This document shows positions 33,260 through 45,800 of a stretch of DNA of 64,000 nt, piece by piece. Within the stretch, counting starts at the first letter, position 1, and each line of letters starts with the position of its first letter. Source of the stretch: Miscanthus floridulus. Taxonomy: Eukaryota; Streptophyta; Magnoliopsida; Poales; Poaceae. Location: the NCBI RefSeq assembly GCF_019320115.1, contig NC_089581.1:68862485-68926484 (forward strand), read 5' to 3'. The translations under genes and the position numbers were made by a program. The notes beneath the pieces are model-generated. The model was not told the DNA's origin. It made no database searches and saw only the letters and a program-made list of their open reading frames with translations.

Positions 33260-34530
33260 ATGACGTAGCTATTCAATGTTCCAAGTGTTGGTGAGAGCAT
33301 TGCCGTTGTTGTCCTCTAGTCGGTAGGTGCTTGGTCAGATTACTTCGATCACTGTATAGGGCCCTTCCCATGGTGGAGAGAGCTTGTGTTTTTCCTTCAT
33401 TGATTGGGTCCTTCGGAGTTCAAGATCGCCGACTTCGAGTATCCTTCCCCTGATCTTCCTTTCGTGGTACCTGCGGAGGGTTTGTTGGTAGTGAGTGGAG
33501 CGGATGATGGTCATTTCATGGGCCTCTTCGAGTAGGTCGATCGTGTCTTGTTGAGCCTCCGTAGCTCGGTCACGGTCGAAAGCCTTCACTCTTGGTGCGC
33601 CATGGTCGAGGTCAGAGGGCAACACTGCCTCAACTCCATAGGCTAGGAAGAAGGGTGTGAATCTTGTGGATCAGTTTGGGGTTGTTCTTAGGCTCTAGAG
33701 GATCGCTGGAACCTCTGCTACCCATTGCCCAGTGTACATGTTGAGTCGATTGAAAATGCATGACTTAAGTCCCCGGAGGACCATGCCATTGGCACGTTCG
33801 ACCTAACTGTTAGTTCATGGATGTCCGACTAAAGCCTAGTCGATCCTGATACCATATCCATCGCTGAAGTCTAGGAACTTTTTTCGGTGAAGTTAGTCCC
33901 GTGGTCAGTGATGATATAATTAGGAACACCAAACCGGTAGATGATGTTGAGGAAGAATTTGACTGCCTCCTCCAACCGAATGTTGGTGATGGGTTTGGCC
34001 TCTATCCACTTGGTGAATTTGTCGACCGCTACGAGTAGGTGGGTGAAACCACCTAGGGCCTTTTTGAGGGGTCCTACCATGTTGAGGCCCTAGACCGCAA
34101 ACGGCCAGGTGATGGGGATGGTTTGGAGCTCTTGTGTCAGCAAATGGGTTTGCCAAGTGTAGAACTGGCATCCTTCACACATGCAGACAACCTCCTTCGC
34201 ATCTCATAGCGTAGTGGGCTAGTAAAAACCTTGGCAGAAGGCTTTTCCGACCAGCAACCTTGGGGCCATGTGATGCCCACAAATGCCAGCATGGACCTCG
34301 ACGAGGAGCTGCCTCCCTTGATCGGTGGGGATACACTTCATGAGTACTCCTGATGGGCTCTGTTTGTAGAGCTTGTCACCGAGCGTGATGAAGGTCTTTG
34401 CACGCCAAGCGATCCATTGGGCTTCAGTCCTTTCGGGTGGGAGAACCTCCTCGAGGAGGTAGGCGAGTAGCAGTACTTGCCAGTCAGTTTGATCGAGTGT
34501 TAGTACGGTAACATTCACGGGTGACATAGA
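33260..34530 (-). pseudogene. Element B integrase
   Basis: The minus strand encodes the zinc-finger start GICGHHMAPRLLVGKAFCQG (about 34310-34220), then VAVDKFTKWIEAKPI (first Asp) and TDHGTNF (second Asp, about 33910), and the carboxy-terminal domain (33625-33335, ending PPWEGPYTVIEVI). No chromodomain follows, as expected for Tat. Integrase would insert the cDNA. Stops and frame changes separate the blocks. Confidence 0.78.
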
Positions 34531-34560
34531 GGTACTAGGGTCGGAGCCCCTAGGCGCTGG

Positions 34561-35400
34561 CTAGGCGTCGGGGTCGGAGCCCCCGAGCACTGGTTGGGCA
34601 TCGGGGTGTGTCTGGGTCAGACCTTCTAGGATGCGGGCGGACGGCTCATGGATGTCATTGATGAAGACCTCGCTTGGGGATGGATCCCGCCAGGCGGCCA
34701 GTTTCGTGAGGAAATTGACGACATCATTGTCCCTTCGACGGACATGATGCAATTCGATCCCCTGGAATTTGTCCTTGAGTTTGCGCACCTCTTGGTAGTA
34801 TGCTATCATGAGGGGGCTTTTGCAGGAGGACTCCTTCATGACTTGATCAATGACTAGTTTTGAGTTGCTGCAGACGTAGAGTCATGTAGCACCGAACTCG
34901 ATGGCGATGCAAAGCCCATTGATAAGGGCCTCATATTCCGTGGCATTGTTTGAAGCCAAGAAGTGGTGGCGGATGGTGTAGCGGAGCCTACTCCTATCTG
35001 GGGATATTAGAACCACTCCGGCCCTCGAGCCAGGTGCCATTATGGACTCGTCAAAGTACATTGTCCAGCACTCTGGGTGACGTCCGGGGTCGGTAGCTAG
35101 ACCTCTGTCAATTCGGCGACAAAATCCGCGAGAGCCTGAGACTTGATAGCGGTGCGGGGGCTATATCTGATGTCATGGCCCATGAGTTCAAGTGCCCACT
35201 TGGAGATTCGTCCCATGGCATCGCGGTTGTGGATGATGTCTCTGAGCGGGTACGAAGTGACAACTGTGGCTTCGTGGTCGGTGAAGTAGTGTAGGAGCTT
35301 CCTGGTCACCATTAGTATGGCGTATAGGAGTTTCTGCACCTGGGGGTACCGACCTTGGGGTTGGTAAGCACTTCTCCAATGAAGTATACAAGTCATTGTA
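34561..35400 (-). pseudogene. Element B RNase H
   Basis: Minus-strand blocks: the RT-RNase H connector (35396-35097, with YPQVQKLLYAILMVTRKLLH and KSQALADFVAE) and the RNase H carboxy-terminus (34839-34561, IELHHVRRRDNDVVNFLTKL). The order and motifs are typical of Tat elements. It would remove the RNA strand during reverse transcription. Broken frames. Confidence 0.72.
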
Positions 35401-35599
35401 CCTTGAGCTGGTGTCCCAGTTCCTCCCTCTCGATGACCAGGGCAGCGCTCACCACATGGTTACTTGCCGCAATGTAAAGGAGGAGGGGTTCTCCCCGTTC
35501 GGGAGCAATGAGGATTGGGGCCAACATAAAGGACACTTTGAGGCTCTCAAGAGCTTGCTGGGCTTCCTTAGTCTAGACAAAGGCATCCGTCTTTTTGAG

Positions 35600-36660
35600 G
35601 AGCCTATAGAGTGGCATCCCCCGTTCGCGGAGCCAAGAGATGAAGTGGCTTAGGGCAGCCAGGCAGCCGGTGAGCCTCTACATGCCTTTGACATTGCGTA
35701 TGGGACCGATGTTGGAGATGGCTGTGATCTTTTTGGGGTTGGCCTCGATGCCGCACTTGGATATGATGTATCCGAGCAGCTTCCCCTTTAGAACCCCGAA
35801 AACACATTTTTTAGGATTCAGCTTGATGTTGAACCTTCGGAGGTTCACGAACGTCGCGGCGAAGTTTGAGATTAGATTGCACGCTTGAGCTATTTTGACC
35901 ACTATGTCATCAACATAGACGGCAATTGTTGGTTTCAGCCGTTTGACCTGATCAGGCTGATTGGGTGGGTCGATTTGGTCAGCGAAGCATTGCTGCATGC
36001 ACCTTTGGTAGGTGGCGCCAGCATTCTTCAAGCCAAAAGGCATGGTCACTTAGCAGTATGAACCATATGGGGTGATGAATGAGGTTGTGAGTTGATCAAA
36101 CTCTTTCATCGCGATCTAGTGATAGCTTGAGTAGGTGTCTAGAAAGGAGAGGATCTCGCAACCCGAGGTGGAGTCAATTATCTAGTCTATGCGCGGCAAG
36201 GGAAAGTGATCCTTTGGACATGCCTTGTTGAGTCTAGTATAGTCAACGCACATTCTCCACTTCTCAGTCTTTTTCTGACAAGGACGGGATTGGTGAGCCA
36301 GTCAGAGTGGAAAACCTCCCTGATGCATCCTGCTGCCAAGAGCTTGGCGATCTCTTCACCTATGGCCCTACGCCTCTCATCGTCGAAATGACGCAGGCAT
36401 TGCTTGGTGGGCTTTGAGCCTGGGATAAGGCATAGTGTGTGCTCGGCGACCTCCTATAGTATCCCTGGCATGTCAGAAGGCTGCCATGAGAAGACATCAT
36501 GATTGTCGCGTAGGAAGTCGATGAGCTCGCATTCCTATTGGGCTAGGAGCTAGGTCCCGATTCACACCATTTTGGCTTGGTCGGTGGGGTCGACACCCAC
36601 CGCCTTGGTTTCCTCGAGCAGGCGGAAGGCCATCGAGGAGGTCGGATTTGTTGCAGTCTA
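35600..36660 (-). pseudogene. Element B reverse transcriptase
   Basis: 123 uninterrupted codons at 36049-35678 carry MPFGLKNAGATYQRCMQQCF and the catalytic VYVDDIVVK box (about 35920-35905). The amino-terminal RT part follows upstream to about 36490 with several stops. Closest in this window to the RT of C, but better preserved. Confidence 0.8.
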
Positions 36661-36689
36661 GGACTACTAGTGTTGATGACTCCTCGAGC

Positions 36690-37394
36690 TACAGGAGCTC
36701 AGATGAGTTGACGACCGTGGTGGCGAGCTCAGTAGTGCTCACGGTCGCATGCTGAAGGCATGCGAGAAGGCGCTACTCACTGGTGATGACTGCCATTTGG
36801 TCCTAGCATCTTCAGCTTGAGGTAGGTGTAGTTGGGGATTCGCCATGAATCTTGTGTAGCATGGCTGCCCTAAGATGGCATGGTAGGACCTAGGAAAGTC
36901 CACCACTTCAAAGGTGAGGACCTCCGAGCGGAAGTTGGCCCAGCTGCCAAACGTGACGGGCAGATCAATCTATCCAAGCAGGTATGCCTACGCTCTTGGG
37001 ATTACCCATGGGAAGGGGGAGCCCACCAGGCGAAGCTCTGATCAGGGGGATGCGCATGGCATCGAGGGTGTCGATGTATAGGATGTTGAGGCCTACTGCC
37101 CCTGTCCATTAGCACCTTGGTGAGGCACTTCTTGCGGAATGATGGGGTCGACAACGAGTAGGTACCATCTTGGTCTTGCGATGTAGGAGGGATGGTCCAT
37201 CTGATCAAAGGTGATTAGGGATTCTGACCAGCTGAGGAAGGAGGGACGGCCATCTCGGCGGTGCATACCACCATGTAGCGTACATTATGCTAGCATTTAG
37301 TCCAGTTGGCATCTGACCCACCGAAGATCATGTTGCACTCTTTAGGTTTGGGGAAACCATCTATGTCCTTGCCTACCGTGCCTCCCTTCTTGGC
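36690..37394 (-). pseudogene. Element B protease and linker
   Basis: The minus strand has LTKVLMDRGS at about 37125-37095, where relatives have DGGSG, so one Gly of the active-site loop is changed and a frameshift follows. The linker to RT lies at 36960-36690. It would have processed Gag-Pol. Confidence 0.6.
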
Positions 37395-39650
37395 TACCGG
37401 CTCCTTACCATCTCCCTCCTTTGACCCACTAGCCTGTCAGAGGAAATGTTTGAAGAGCTCGCACTCCTTGTAGAGGTGCTTGATGGGGTAGGCATGGTTG
37501 GGGCATGGACCATCCATGAGTTTGTTGAAGTGGTCAGGCAGTCCCTATTGGGGCTGCTTGGCCGCATGATCAGCCACGGCGACCAGCACGGGGCTATCCG
37601 ACCGGCGTCGATCTTTTTTGTTTTTCTTGCCCCTCTACATGGAGGGGCCTTCATCTAGGTCTGTGCGCTTGGCTTTGAGCTTGTCCCGGCCTCCACCGAA
37701 GACTGCTCCGACTGCCTCCTTGCTAGAGGCGTGGTTGGTGGTGACGTCGAGTAGGTCGCGGGTTGTATGGGGTTTCAAGCAGCCAAGCTTGTGGATTAGG
37801 GACTCATAGTTTGTCCTAGAGAGGAACGCACTGATGATGTCTGCGTCGAAGACATCGGGGAGAGAGTTGCATTGTTGGGAGAACCTATGGATGTAATCCC
37901 ACGGGGACTCGTTGGGCTTCTGCTGACAACTCTTGATGTCCCAGGAGTTTCCTAGGTGGACGTACGTCCCTAGGAAATTCTTGACGAAGATCCTCTTGAG
38001 GTCCATCCAGTCGCGAATGCTGTCGTGCGGAAGGAATTCGAGCCATGCCCAAACATGTTCCCCACTCAAATGGGAAGGTATTGAATGATGAAATAGTCAT
38101 CATCCACTCCTCCGGCCCGACAGGCGAGCCGGAAGTCTTTGAGCCAAATGCCTGGGTTGGTCTCCCTAGTGTATTTGGTGATGTTAGTGGGCAGCCAGAA
38201 ATGCCACAGGAACGGTGCTCTCTGGATACACCGACTGAAGGCCCATGGCCCTAGGCCCTCAGGGCTGGGGCTCCGATCGTCTAGCCAGCGACCACACCTG
38301 GGGCGCATTTCTTTGCTTCCCTCGATGGTTTGGCTAGGGTCCATGTCGCCTGCTGCCGTATGGTGGACATCATTATCGTGTCGAGCCTGATGCCAGTTGA
38401 TGATGATGTTGCGAGCATCCTGGTGTGGATCGGGCCACTTGTGTACCGATGGTTGTTGTGGAGTAGGCGCTAGGTTGGATCGTGGCATGACTGCCGCACC
38501 CTGAGCCAGGCCTGACGGCTGTGGCGGCGAGCAAATGGAGCGATCTGTTTGGTGCGTCCTCATCCCCCTAGTGGGGAGAGAGGGCGTGGGTTGGAGTTGC
38601 ATCACAGAGCTTTCCGCCTGCTGTTCGGCGGTGGCTTCTACTAGAACCTGTAGGTTCTAGTAGACTGCCCACTCCTAGGAGTCGGCATGCTCGGGAACAC
38701 TACGCAGAAGCATTGCTGCAGTGGCGATGTTCTGGATAGCCTGAGTGAATTGAGGGAGATCATTCCCCTCATTCATGATGTCGTGTTGGACCTGACGGGC
38801 GCAACCATGGGCGCCGCCCGCTGGGCCATGCGCATGGGGCGCAACGGGGTATACTAATGGCACTGACGCAGGCGGCGGCTGGTTCTACCATCGTTGTTGT
38901 AATTCCTCAGTGTGTGCTTGCATAGACACGAGGGTCCCCGCATGTGGGTCCAAAGGGGTGTGAGTTTGCGTAGACTCCGCAACCATCGGCGGCTGTCCTA
39001 GAGCGTCTCCCATAGCGAACTCCTAGGACGGATGGTGGCAGGGCACCACATCACCGATGCTGGAACCATCGCTCTCACCATCACCATCTAGGAGTTCATG
39101 GGAAATGGTAGGAACGTAGCCTGCCATTCCCACGAACTCGGACGTGAGGGTGGATGGTGCCAGCATCCTTGCCCCTGAACATATGCGTCCACAGAGGATG
39201 CAAGGCCATAGGGGAACCGATCGTACGGTGTTTGTGGCATGGGCGGTACATTCCCTCTAGGTGATTGGTGGGAGATAGTAAATAAAGAGCGAATAGTAGT
39301 ACGCATATTACTTATAGTGGGGTTTGAGCAGAGAGTTTGCTCAAAATGAAGCACAGATGCCACGCTGTCGAAGTCACACGTCCCGGAGTCGATGGAGGAT
39401 GTCTCTTCGATGGGTGCCATGTTGCGAGTCTCCTCATGGAGGTGGAGTACGCCGAGCTGATCGGCGACGAAGTCCAGGCTTCTAAAGAGGAAGGCCTAGG
39501 ATGGCTCGAAAATGGGTGGAACCCGCATCTCGGTGGGTGAGAGTGCGGGAAACTCCAACGAGCCGAAGCGAATCGTATCGCCCGAGCCAGCCACGGCGGG
39601 GGTGGCGGAAGTATGGGACATCTAATGAATAAAAAAGTGTTGAATGTATA
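37394..39650 (-). pseudogene. Element B gag
   Basis: Minus-strand gag in pieces: amino-terminal segment (39420-39088), middle (38605-38066, 179 codons ending with ACRAGGVDDDYFIIQYLPI) and gag core (38069-37635, with WAWLEFLPHDSIRDWMDLKR, DYIHRFSQQCNSLPD and CESLIHKLGCLKP). The last two overlap at 38066-38069 and are joined by a one-base frameshift. It would form the particle. Confidence 0.78.
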
Positions 39651-39656
39651 GCATCT

Positions 39657-39674
39657 TCCCCACGGACGGCGCCA
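39657..39674 (-). other. Primer binding site of element B
   Basis: On the minus strand TGGCGCCGTCCGTGGGGA, two bases from the 5' LTR start (39677). Same type and spacing as in A. Confidence 0.7.
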
Positions 39675-39676
39675 AC

Positions 39677-40897
39677 TGTCGGTGCAAAAAGTGACCAACT
39701 AGTGAATATTTGTAGTTTTACTGTACATTGCGATCGGAGGTGGCCTAGCACTCAATGACATAGGATTTATACTGGTTCGGGCAATGTGCCCTACATCCAG
39801 TAGGGGTCGGTCGGTGACTTTATTCCTAAGCCTAGGTGCTCGAAGTTTGCAGTGGGGTTACAAACAAGAGGGAGAAAGATGGGGTATACAAGAGGTCTAG
39901 TCGGCTCCGATCGGAAGGGCCGAGAGTGATAGGAACTTCGCTATGAGCTAAGTGTTCAAGCGGGTGCTTGAGGTCTGAACTTGGTGGTTCTGTGGTTGTG
40001 AGCTATTGATCTAAGGAACTCTGGCCTACTGGAATTGGTCTCCTTTGTTGGAGGAAGCGCACCCTCTTTTATAGATGAAGGGGACAACTTTACAAGTGAG
40101 AGGGAAAGGGTGCGTATGCTACCAAGCCTTGTTGTCCATGCCTACCGAGCCTTGTTGCCCACACTGGTGGGTACCAGATAATGTTAGGCACCTACAACAC
40201 TATTGATGTCACTATAGAATGTCAGATGCATACGGGAGGTTGTGCTGCCTTTTTTAGGGATGGTGGACGTCGGTACCTGCAAATACTGTTTGACACCTAG
40301 AGGCATGTGAGGAGTCTCACTATGTTCACCAGGTATGGTAAATCCTAGCGCCCATACCACTATTGATGCCCAGAGGCACGTGGAGGGCCTTACCGTATGG
40401 AGTTTTAGCAGCCCCTACATTACTGTAGAGGGAGATGTCGATGCCTACAATATTGTTCCATGCAGGGTATGGTCCCTGGTATAGTGGTTTTGACTTGTGA
40501 GCCTTGCCTTGCCTTTCTCCACACGTCTTCTAGTTCCTACCGAGCGAGTGTCCCTAGTTGGATGGCTCCAGTCGGCTCTGAGTGCACTGGTCAGAGAAGA
40601 GCAGCAAGCAGAGTTCCTACGAGCCCCGGTCGGAGGGACACAGGGTCGGAGTCAGAAGTAGAGCTTTGGGCTAGGCCTTCCGATTAGAGAGGGCATCCAG
40701 AGGCAGCTGGTGCTCGAATCGAGCGCTCTGGTCAGATAGGTGGGCCGAAGTAGCTAACGAGCGAGCATTGTTCTTCTCGGGCTAGGCCTTTTGGTCGGTC
40801 ACTGGACCGCCCCTTTGCCCTATTGTTTTTAGACTCTTGGGCCAAGCATGGGCGTAGAAGCCGGTCCCCGAGAGACCCCAGGTTTATGAACCCAACA
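39677..40897 (-). mobile_element. 5' LTR of element B
   Basis: 1221 bases, TGTCGGTGCAA to AACCCAACA, followed by the TAAAT duplication (40898-40902) and the continuation of the LTR of A. Confidence 0.88.
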
Positions 40898-40902
40898 TAA
40901 AT

Positions 40903-42075
40903 ATTTGTAGTTTTATCGTACGTTGTGATTGGATGTGGCCTAGCACTCAATGACACAAGGTTTATACTGGTTTAGGCAACGTGCCCTACATCCAGTTTAA
41001 GTCGATCGGTGACTTTACTCCTGAGCCTAGGTGCTTGAAGTTTGTTGTGGGCTTACAAATGGAAGGGAGTAAGATGGGGGTGCAAGAGGTTCGGTCAGAC
41101 TCCGAACTAAAGGGCCGAGAGCGACGAGAGCTCCTACGTGTGCTAAGCATTCAAGCAAGTGCTCTATGTTTGTGAGATTGATCATGAATGGATCTGTTGG
41201 TGGTTGAATCATCCCTATTTGGTAGAGAGTGCATCCCCTTTTATAGATGAAGGGGATAGCCTTTACAAGTGAGAGATAGTATGCATGCTACTAAGTCTTG
41301 TTGCCCACGCCATTGGGTACAAGATAATTGTAGGTGCCCATATCACTGTTAATGTCAGATGCATGCGGTAGGTTCTATCATCTTCTTCTAGTATGGCGGA
41401 TGCCGGTGCCTACCATACTGTTGATGCCTAGAGGCATGTGGGGGGTTTTACCATGTTTACCCGGTATGGGAGTTGAGGGCGCCCACAACACTATAGGGCA
41501 AATGTTGGCCACCACAACACTGTAGGGGCTCTGACATGCCTAGAAGATGGCAGGGCACCATTTTAACATGCCCTATTGGTACTATGCTGTGGGTGTATGG
41601 GGTATGGTCCTTGGTATTATGGTTGACTTGAGGGCCCTGCCTTTACTTGCTCTGCTTGTTTCCTGGGTCCTCACCTAGCGGGCGTCCCTGGTCGGTTGAT
41701 CCTAGTCGGCTTCGACTACGCTAGTCGGAGAAGAGCTGTAAGCAGAGGTTCGGTGTATCCCCTAGTCAGAGACACAGGGTCAAAGTCAGAAGTGGTGTTT
41801 GGCCAGGCCTTTCGGTCGGAGATATGGGTAGGAGTCAGAAGTGAACATCGTTCCTCCTGGCCAAGCCTTCTGGTTAGAGAGGCAGGTCAGAGTCAGAAGC
41901 AAGCACCATTCCTCTTTGGCCAGGCCTTCCAGTTAAAGATTGGGTTGCCCTTCTAGCCTGTCATTAGGTATATGGGCCAGCCTAGGAGTTGCGTGTCGTT
42001 CGCAACATCGTCTGCTAGGCCAAGCTTTTGCTAGGAAGCAGGTCCATGAGGGACCCCTAGTTTATGAACTCGACA
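40903..42075 (-). mobile_element. 5' LTR of element A, second piece
   Basis: Aligns with 3906-5013 (shared ATATTTGTAGTTTT, GGATGTGGCCTAGCACTCAA, and the end CCATGAGGGACCC...CTCGACA). It is followed by CTAGT (42076-42080), the right duplication of A. Confidence 0.85.
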
Positions 42076-42080
42076 CTAGT

Positions 42081-42882
42081 ATTGTGCGTCTGGCTTGGAT
42101 GGTGTCCTTAAAGGACATGAGGTTTATACTGGTTCAGGCAGAAAGTCCCTACGTCTAGTTCATCGCTGCTGCTCATGTTACTAGTACTAAAAGTTTGCAG
42201 TAGGTGTTACAAATAGGCGAGAGAGGGATAGGTCCCAAGCCTCTAGTGAAAGGAATGAAAGGGTGTTGAGAGCTCGGTTGCTGCTCTTGTGTGTATCTAG
42301 ATCTGATCGGTTCAAGGTTGGATCGGATCCCCTTCATGGGATGCCCTACTTTCCCTTTTATAGGCTAAGGGAAAGCACGAGTTATAGCGGAGGAAAAGAG
42401 AAGAACAAGAGAGAGAAGGATTCCTTCAGGATCGCTGGATCCTTATTATCCTTCATGCTGGTCCCCCCAACCTCATAGATGTCAACAAGGATAGCTCCAT
42501 GTCATGGCCCTATCCATCACCAGTGCCATGTGTTGGTGTCGTTTACTGGTCATGGCATTCTATTCCATCATAGCGGACATCATGGTGAGCTGACACACCT
42601 ATCAGCATCCGTATGGGGGTTAGAGAGAACAGCACTGGTATGCCTGACTCTAGTTCCTGATGTGAATCCTTAGGATATGGCCTATCGTGGCCATGGGTTA
42701 CATCAGGGTGTGCCAATCTCTTCTGTGTTGTTAGAGTTTTGACCCAGGCCCATATGCTTGGACCTGGAGTGGTTGGCGGTGGTATGGGTCTCCATCGGGT
42801 GAGACAGAGCCCAGTGACCTCAGGGTCGGGTGAGGCAGAGCGTGAAACCCAAGGGTTGGGGCAAGGCAAAGCCCATGGCCTC
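42081..42882 (-). mobile_element. 5' LTR of element C, second piece
   Basis: Continues the sequence cut at 3874 (...TTTCTAGT|ATTGTGCGTCTGG). It contains a TATA-like CTTTTATAGGC near 42357. Its right part (from about 42784) is a short-period GC-rich repeat into which T2 inserted. GCCTC at 42878-42882 is the left duplication of T2. Confidence 0.75.
42784..42882. repeat. Short tandem repeat in the LTR of C (continues at 55956-56115)
   Basis: Units of about 30-33 bases built on CAGGGTCGGGTGAGGCAGAGC. Three units lie here and about five more at 55956-56115; T2 split the array. Confidence 0.75.
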
Positions 42883-45800
42883 TATGGTAGAACCTCCTAA
42901 GAAATCGGGCCCACTGTGCATCTATCGTTGTCTCAATAGACCTCTGATAGCATACACAAGTTCCCAACAACTTAACAGGTCTATCGGGTGTCCTTGGGAA
43001 ACCCGAATCATCCACGAATCTTTTTCGAATAGGATCCCAATCACAGACATTGCAGATTACAACAATTTTCAATATACATATCAGAGATTATAAAGCTGGA
43101 AGATTTATGTTTTAATATTACAAACCAGTTGTTTCAAACTTACAAAACCATAAGTGTCATACAACCATAGTAGCGGGATCATATTACATTAACATTATTT
43201 ATCATACAAACTAGTGCCTTGTCCAAAGGCCATTCATCATTCCTCATCGTCATCGACTTTAAACACTGACATGCAGTAGGGACCAAAACAAGCCTGTGCA
43301 TGCGACTCACCTGCAACACGGGTTAACAAACCCTGAGTACAAAAGTACTCAACAAGACTGACCCTACGTAAAAGGGGGTGTAAGACTTTAGAGATGCAGG
43401 AGTTGGGGCAAGGTAAGGATGTAGCAAGACTCCAAAAGTTCTTTGCCAAAAGCTTACTATTTTTATCCTATTTTTAGGTTTTACCCCTAAGTCTTCTTGG
43501 TTCATTATCTCAAACTAAGTGTTCATATCCCATGTTCCAATCCTTCTCATTCCATTCCTTTTCTCAAATTTTAGTAATTCACCAATCCTGCATTGCTTCT
43601 ATAATGAAACGAGTCTCCATATCCACGGAGCACCGGCAATTCGAATTGATTCAAGTCCTAGCTGGGGATTCCTTATCACACGACATATGTAGAACTTAAT
43701 CTTGCATATATCAACCTCGCTATCGGATCCTCCTATACTAAGCCATCTCCACGCCACCTGAGAGCATAGCACACCTCCAATCCGGCCACATTCTAGCCAC
43801 GAGGATACACGCTACTCCCGCCATCTCTCCACTCCTAGTGCGTGGGCATTCGTCTTAGTATCGGATTAGCCGAAGTAGGCTTACCGGAGTATGTGACCAA
43901 TACTACAAAGTGTCTTATTCAGAAGATCCACAATGAGTGGCCTTTAAGCGACATAGTCGGCAACATTACCCAATATTCAGGATAAGTCACCCGACTAGTC
44001 TCTAGTTCATTCTATCTTCTTTCTTTCTTTGGCCAGAATGCCATCTTTGAGTGTATCAAAACTTTTACTTTGAAAGCCTACCATAAAGCATACTAAGCAT
44101 TCTACGCCGTTGTAAACAAAATCATCTTCAAGGATGGTAAACAATTAACAAGGTAGGCAATGCATCAAGTAGGTAACATTTGAATTAATCAACTTAATGC
44201 AATAGGTAATATAGGTGATAAACTTTTCAAAGTAGACAAGGTAATGGTTTAATGCATAAACTGGGGCTTGCCTTCGTTGATGATCTCGGGTTCCGGATCA
44301 GTACCACAAATATCGAATCCTGAGACAACCAGGGATTCTTCCACAACTTGGTCAACTAGGATCGGTTCACTCTCGGATTCTACACAAAATAATAACATAT
44401 GCTTCAACATGATGATAATGTAAACATGATGCTTTCATGGTGCATGAAATATAATAACACCTTGAGTACAACTTTCCTTCATGGTACAGTTGCAAGCCAA
44501 CAAAACCAACTTGCAATTCTAATATCAAGGACCACACAAAAAATGTTTACTAAGAAATCCTACATTCTTCTAAAGAACTACCCAAAGTTTCACTCCAAAG
44601 TTCTTCCTTTAATGAATGTAATCATTCATTAACTATACTCTAACCAAACTTTAATAACCTAGGGCTATTGACCTAAGTGACTTGACTAAATTGATCTTGA
44701 AACCCTACTGGTCACAAAACATGACCAAAACAAGATCAAACCCTAAATTAACACTTAGGGTTTGCTTTTATCCATTTTTGAATTAATTTAGAAATAAGCC
44801 CAAAATGAATTTGTTCCAAATGACCTCAAAATTTTATGTAAGCTTCCTCATGACAAATTAGTGTACCAAAACAAATTTCATAATTTATGGAGTTATATAG
44901 TGGCCTACAAAAATCATGGAAATTATATTTATCAATTAATTGACTGAATTTTTGAACTTAACAATTTATTCAAATTTCAAGTTTCATATTTTTAAACCAT
45001 AATAGAACATGTACAGAAGCTACACACAAATTTTCAGAATTTCTAGAGTGGTAATTATTTTCCTATGAATTTCCAAAGTTTCAGCACTATTCAAAAATCT
45101 AGAAAATACAAAACTTCACTGTTCTCTCCCTCTTCTCTCACTGACAGCTTGGGCCCGTTCGTCAGAGACACAAACAGAGGACACGGCGGCGCTGCCAGCT
45201 CCGGTCGGCCAAAACGCACTGACGGCGAGACTCCGGCGAGGCAGATCACACCAGCATGATCTACAACACCCCGCGAACCTATCCCGACCCCCAAAACAAC
45301 AATAGGCGCACCGGAGGAAGCTCTACGCCGGCCATGGTGGCCATGGTGGCGCAGACACGGTGGTGCACAACACAACGCCGACTACAACACGGTAGAGATT
45401 AAAACGGAGAGAGCATCATGCTCAAGAGCTCACCGCGAACACGACGGTGTGCTTGGTGAAGGCAGAGACGGACTGGAGCATCCTGGCCATGGTGAGGTCG
45501 GTGGTGGCAGTACTTCAGCCGGCTCCGAGGAAGAAGACATCATGTGGTGGCGCTAGACTGCTAGAGGCGAGGCGAGCAGGCCTAGAAGGAGTAGCAGGGC
45601 AAGGTGGAGGTACTGGTAAGCGCAATTGGCATGAGGCGCTACGGTGACGATGAATTTCACGAGCATGGCAAAGTCGCCGGCGACGAGCAGATGAGAAGAA
45701 AAGAAGAACGACGACGGCGGGTGCTCCTATTTGTAGAAGGAGAAGGTGAGTCCAGCTTCGCCAGCTCCCGAACGAGGTCACCACGGTGACAAAAACGTGT

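Larger units (their letters stand above)
29751..40897 (-). mobile_element. Element B: complete Tat-lineage retrotransposon
   Basis: 11,147 bases flanked by TAAAT. LTRs of 1220 and 1221 bases, TGTC(A/G)GTGCA...CCCAACA. On the minus strand: 5' LTR, PBS, gag, protease, RT, RNase H, integrase, noncoding 3' region, polypurine blocks, 3' LTR. The LTRs are about 92-93% identical by eye. All domains of pol can be found but frames are broken. The antisense gene seen in A is nearly all deleted, so the 3' region is about 2.2 kb instead of about 6.9 kb. Confidence 0.88.
3875..42075 (-). mobile_element. Element A: complete but interrupted Tat-lineage retrotransposon
   Basis: Both ends are TG...CA (TGTCGG at 3875, CTCGACA ending at 42075) and are flanked by CTAGT on each side (3870-3874 and 42076-42080). 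On the minus strand the order is 5' LTR (42075 to 29720, split by B), PBS (29700-29717), gag, protease, a large pol deletion, an integrase tail (split from the rest by T1), a long 3' region with an antisense gene, and the 3' LTR. Without T1 and B it is about 12.5 kb. RT, RNase H and most of integrase are missing, so it could only have moved using proteins from relatives. Confidence 0.85.

Noticed and set aside
39677..42075. Two LTRs side by side, which looks like a tandem array or a 2-LTR circle insertion
   Set aside because: The TAAAT duplications at 29746-29750 and 40898-40902 show that B simply inserted into the LTR of A.
45065..45784. Open frames on both strands in the GC-rich part of the T2 LTRs as host genes
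   Set aside because: They overlap each other, differ between the two LTRs and contain stops in one copy; treated as leader sequence.
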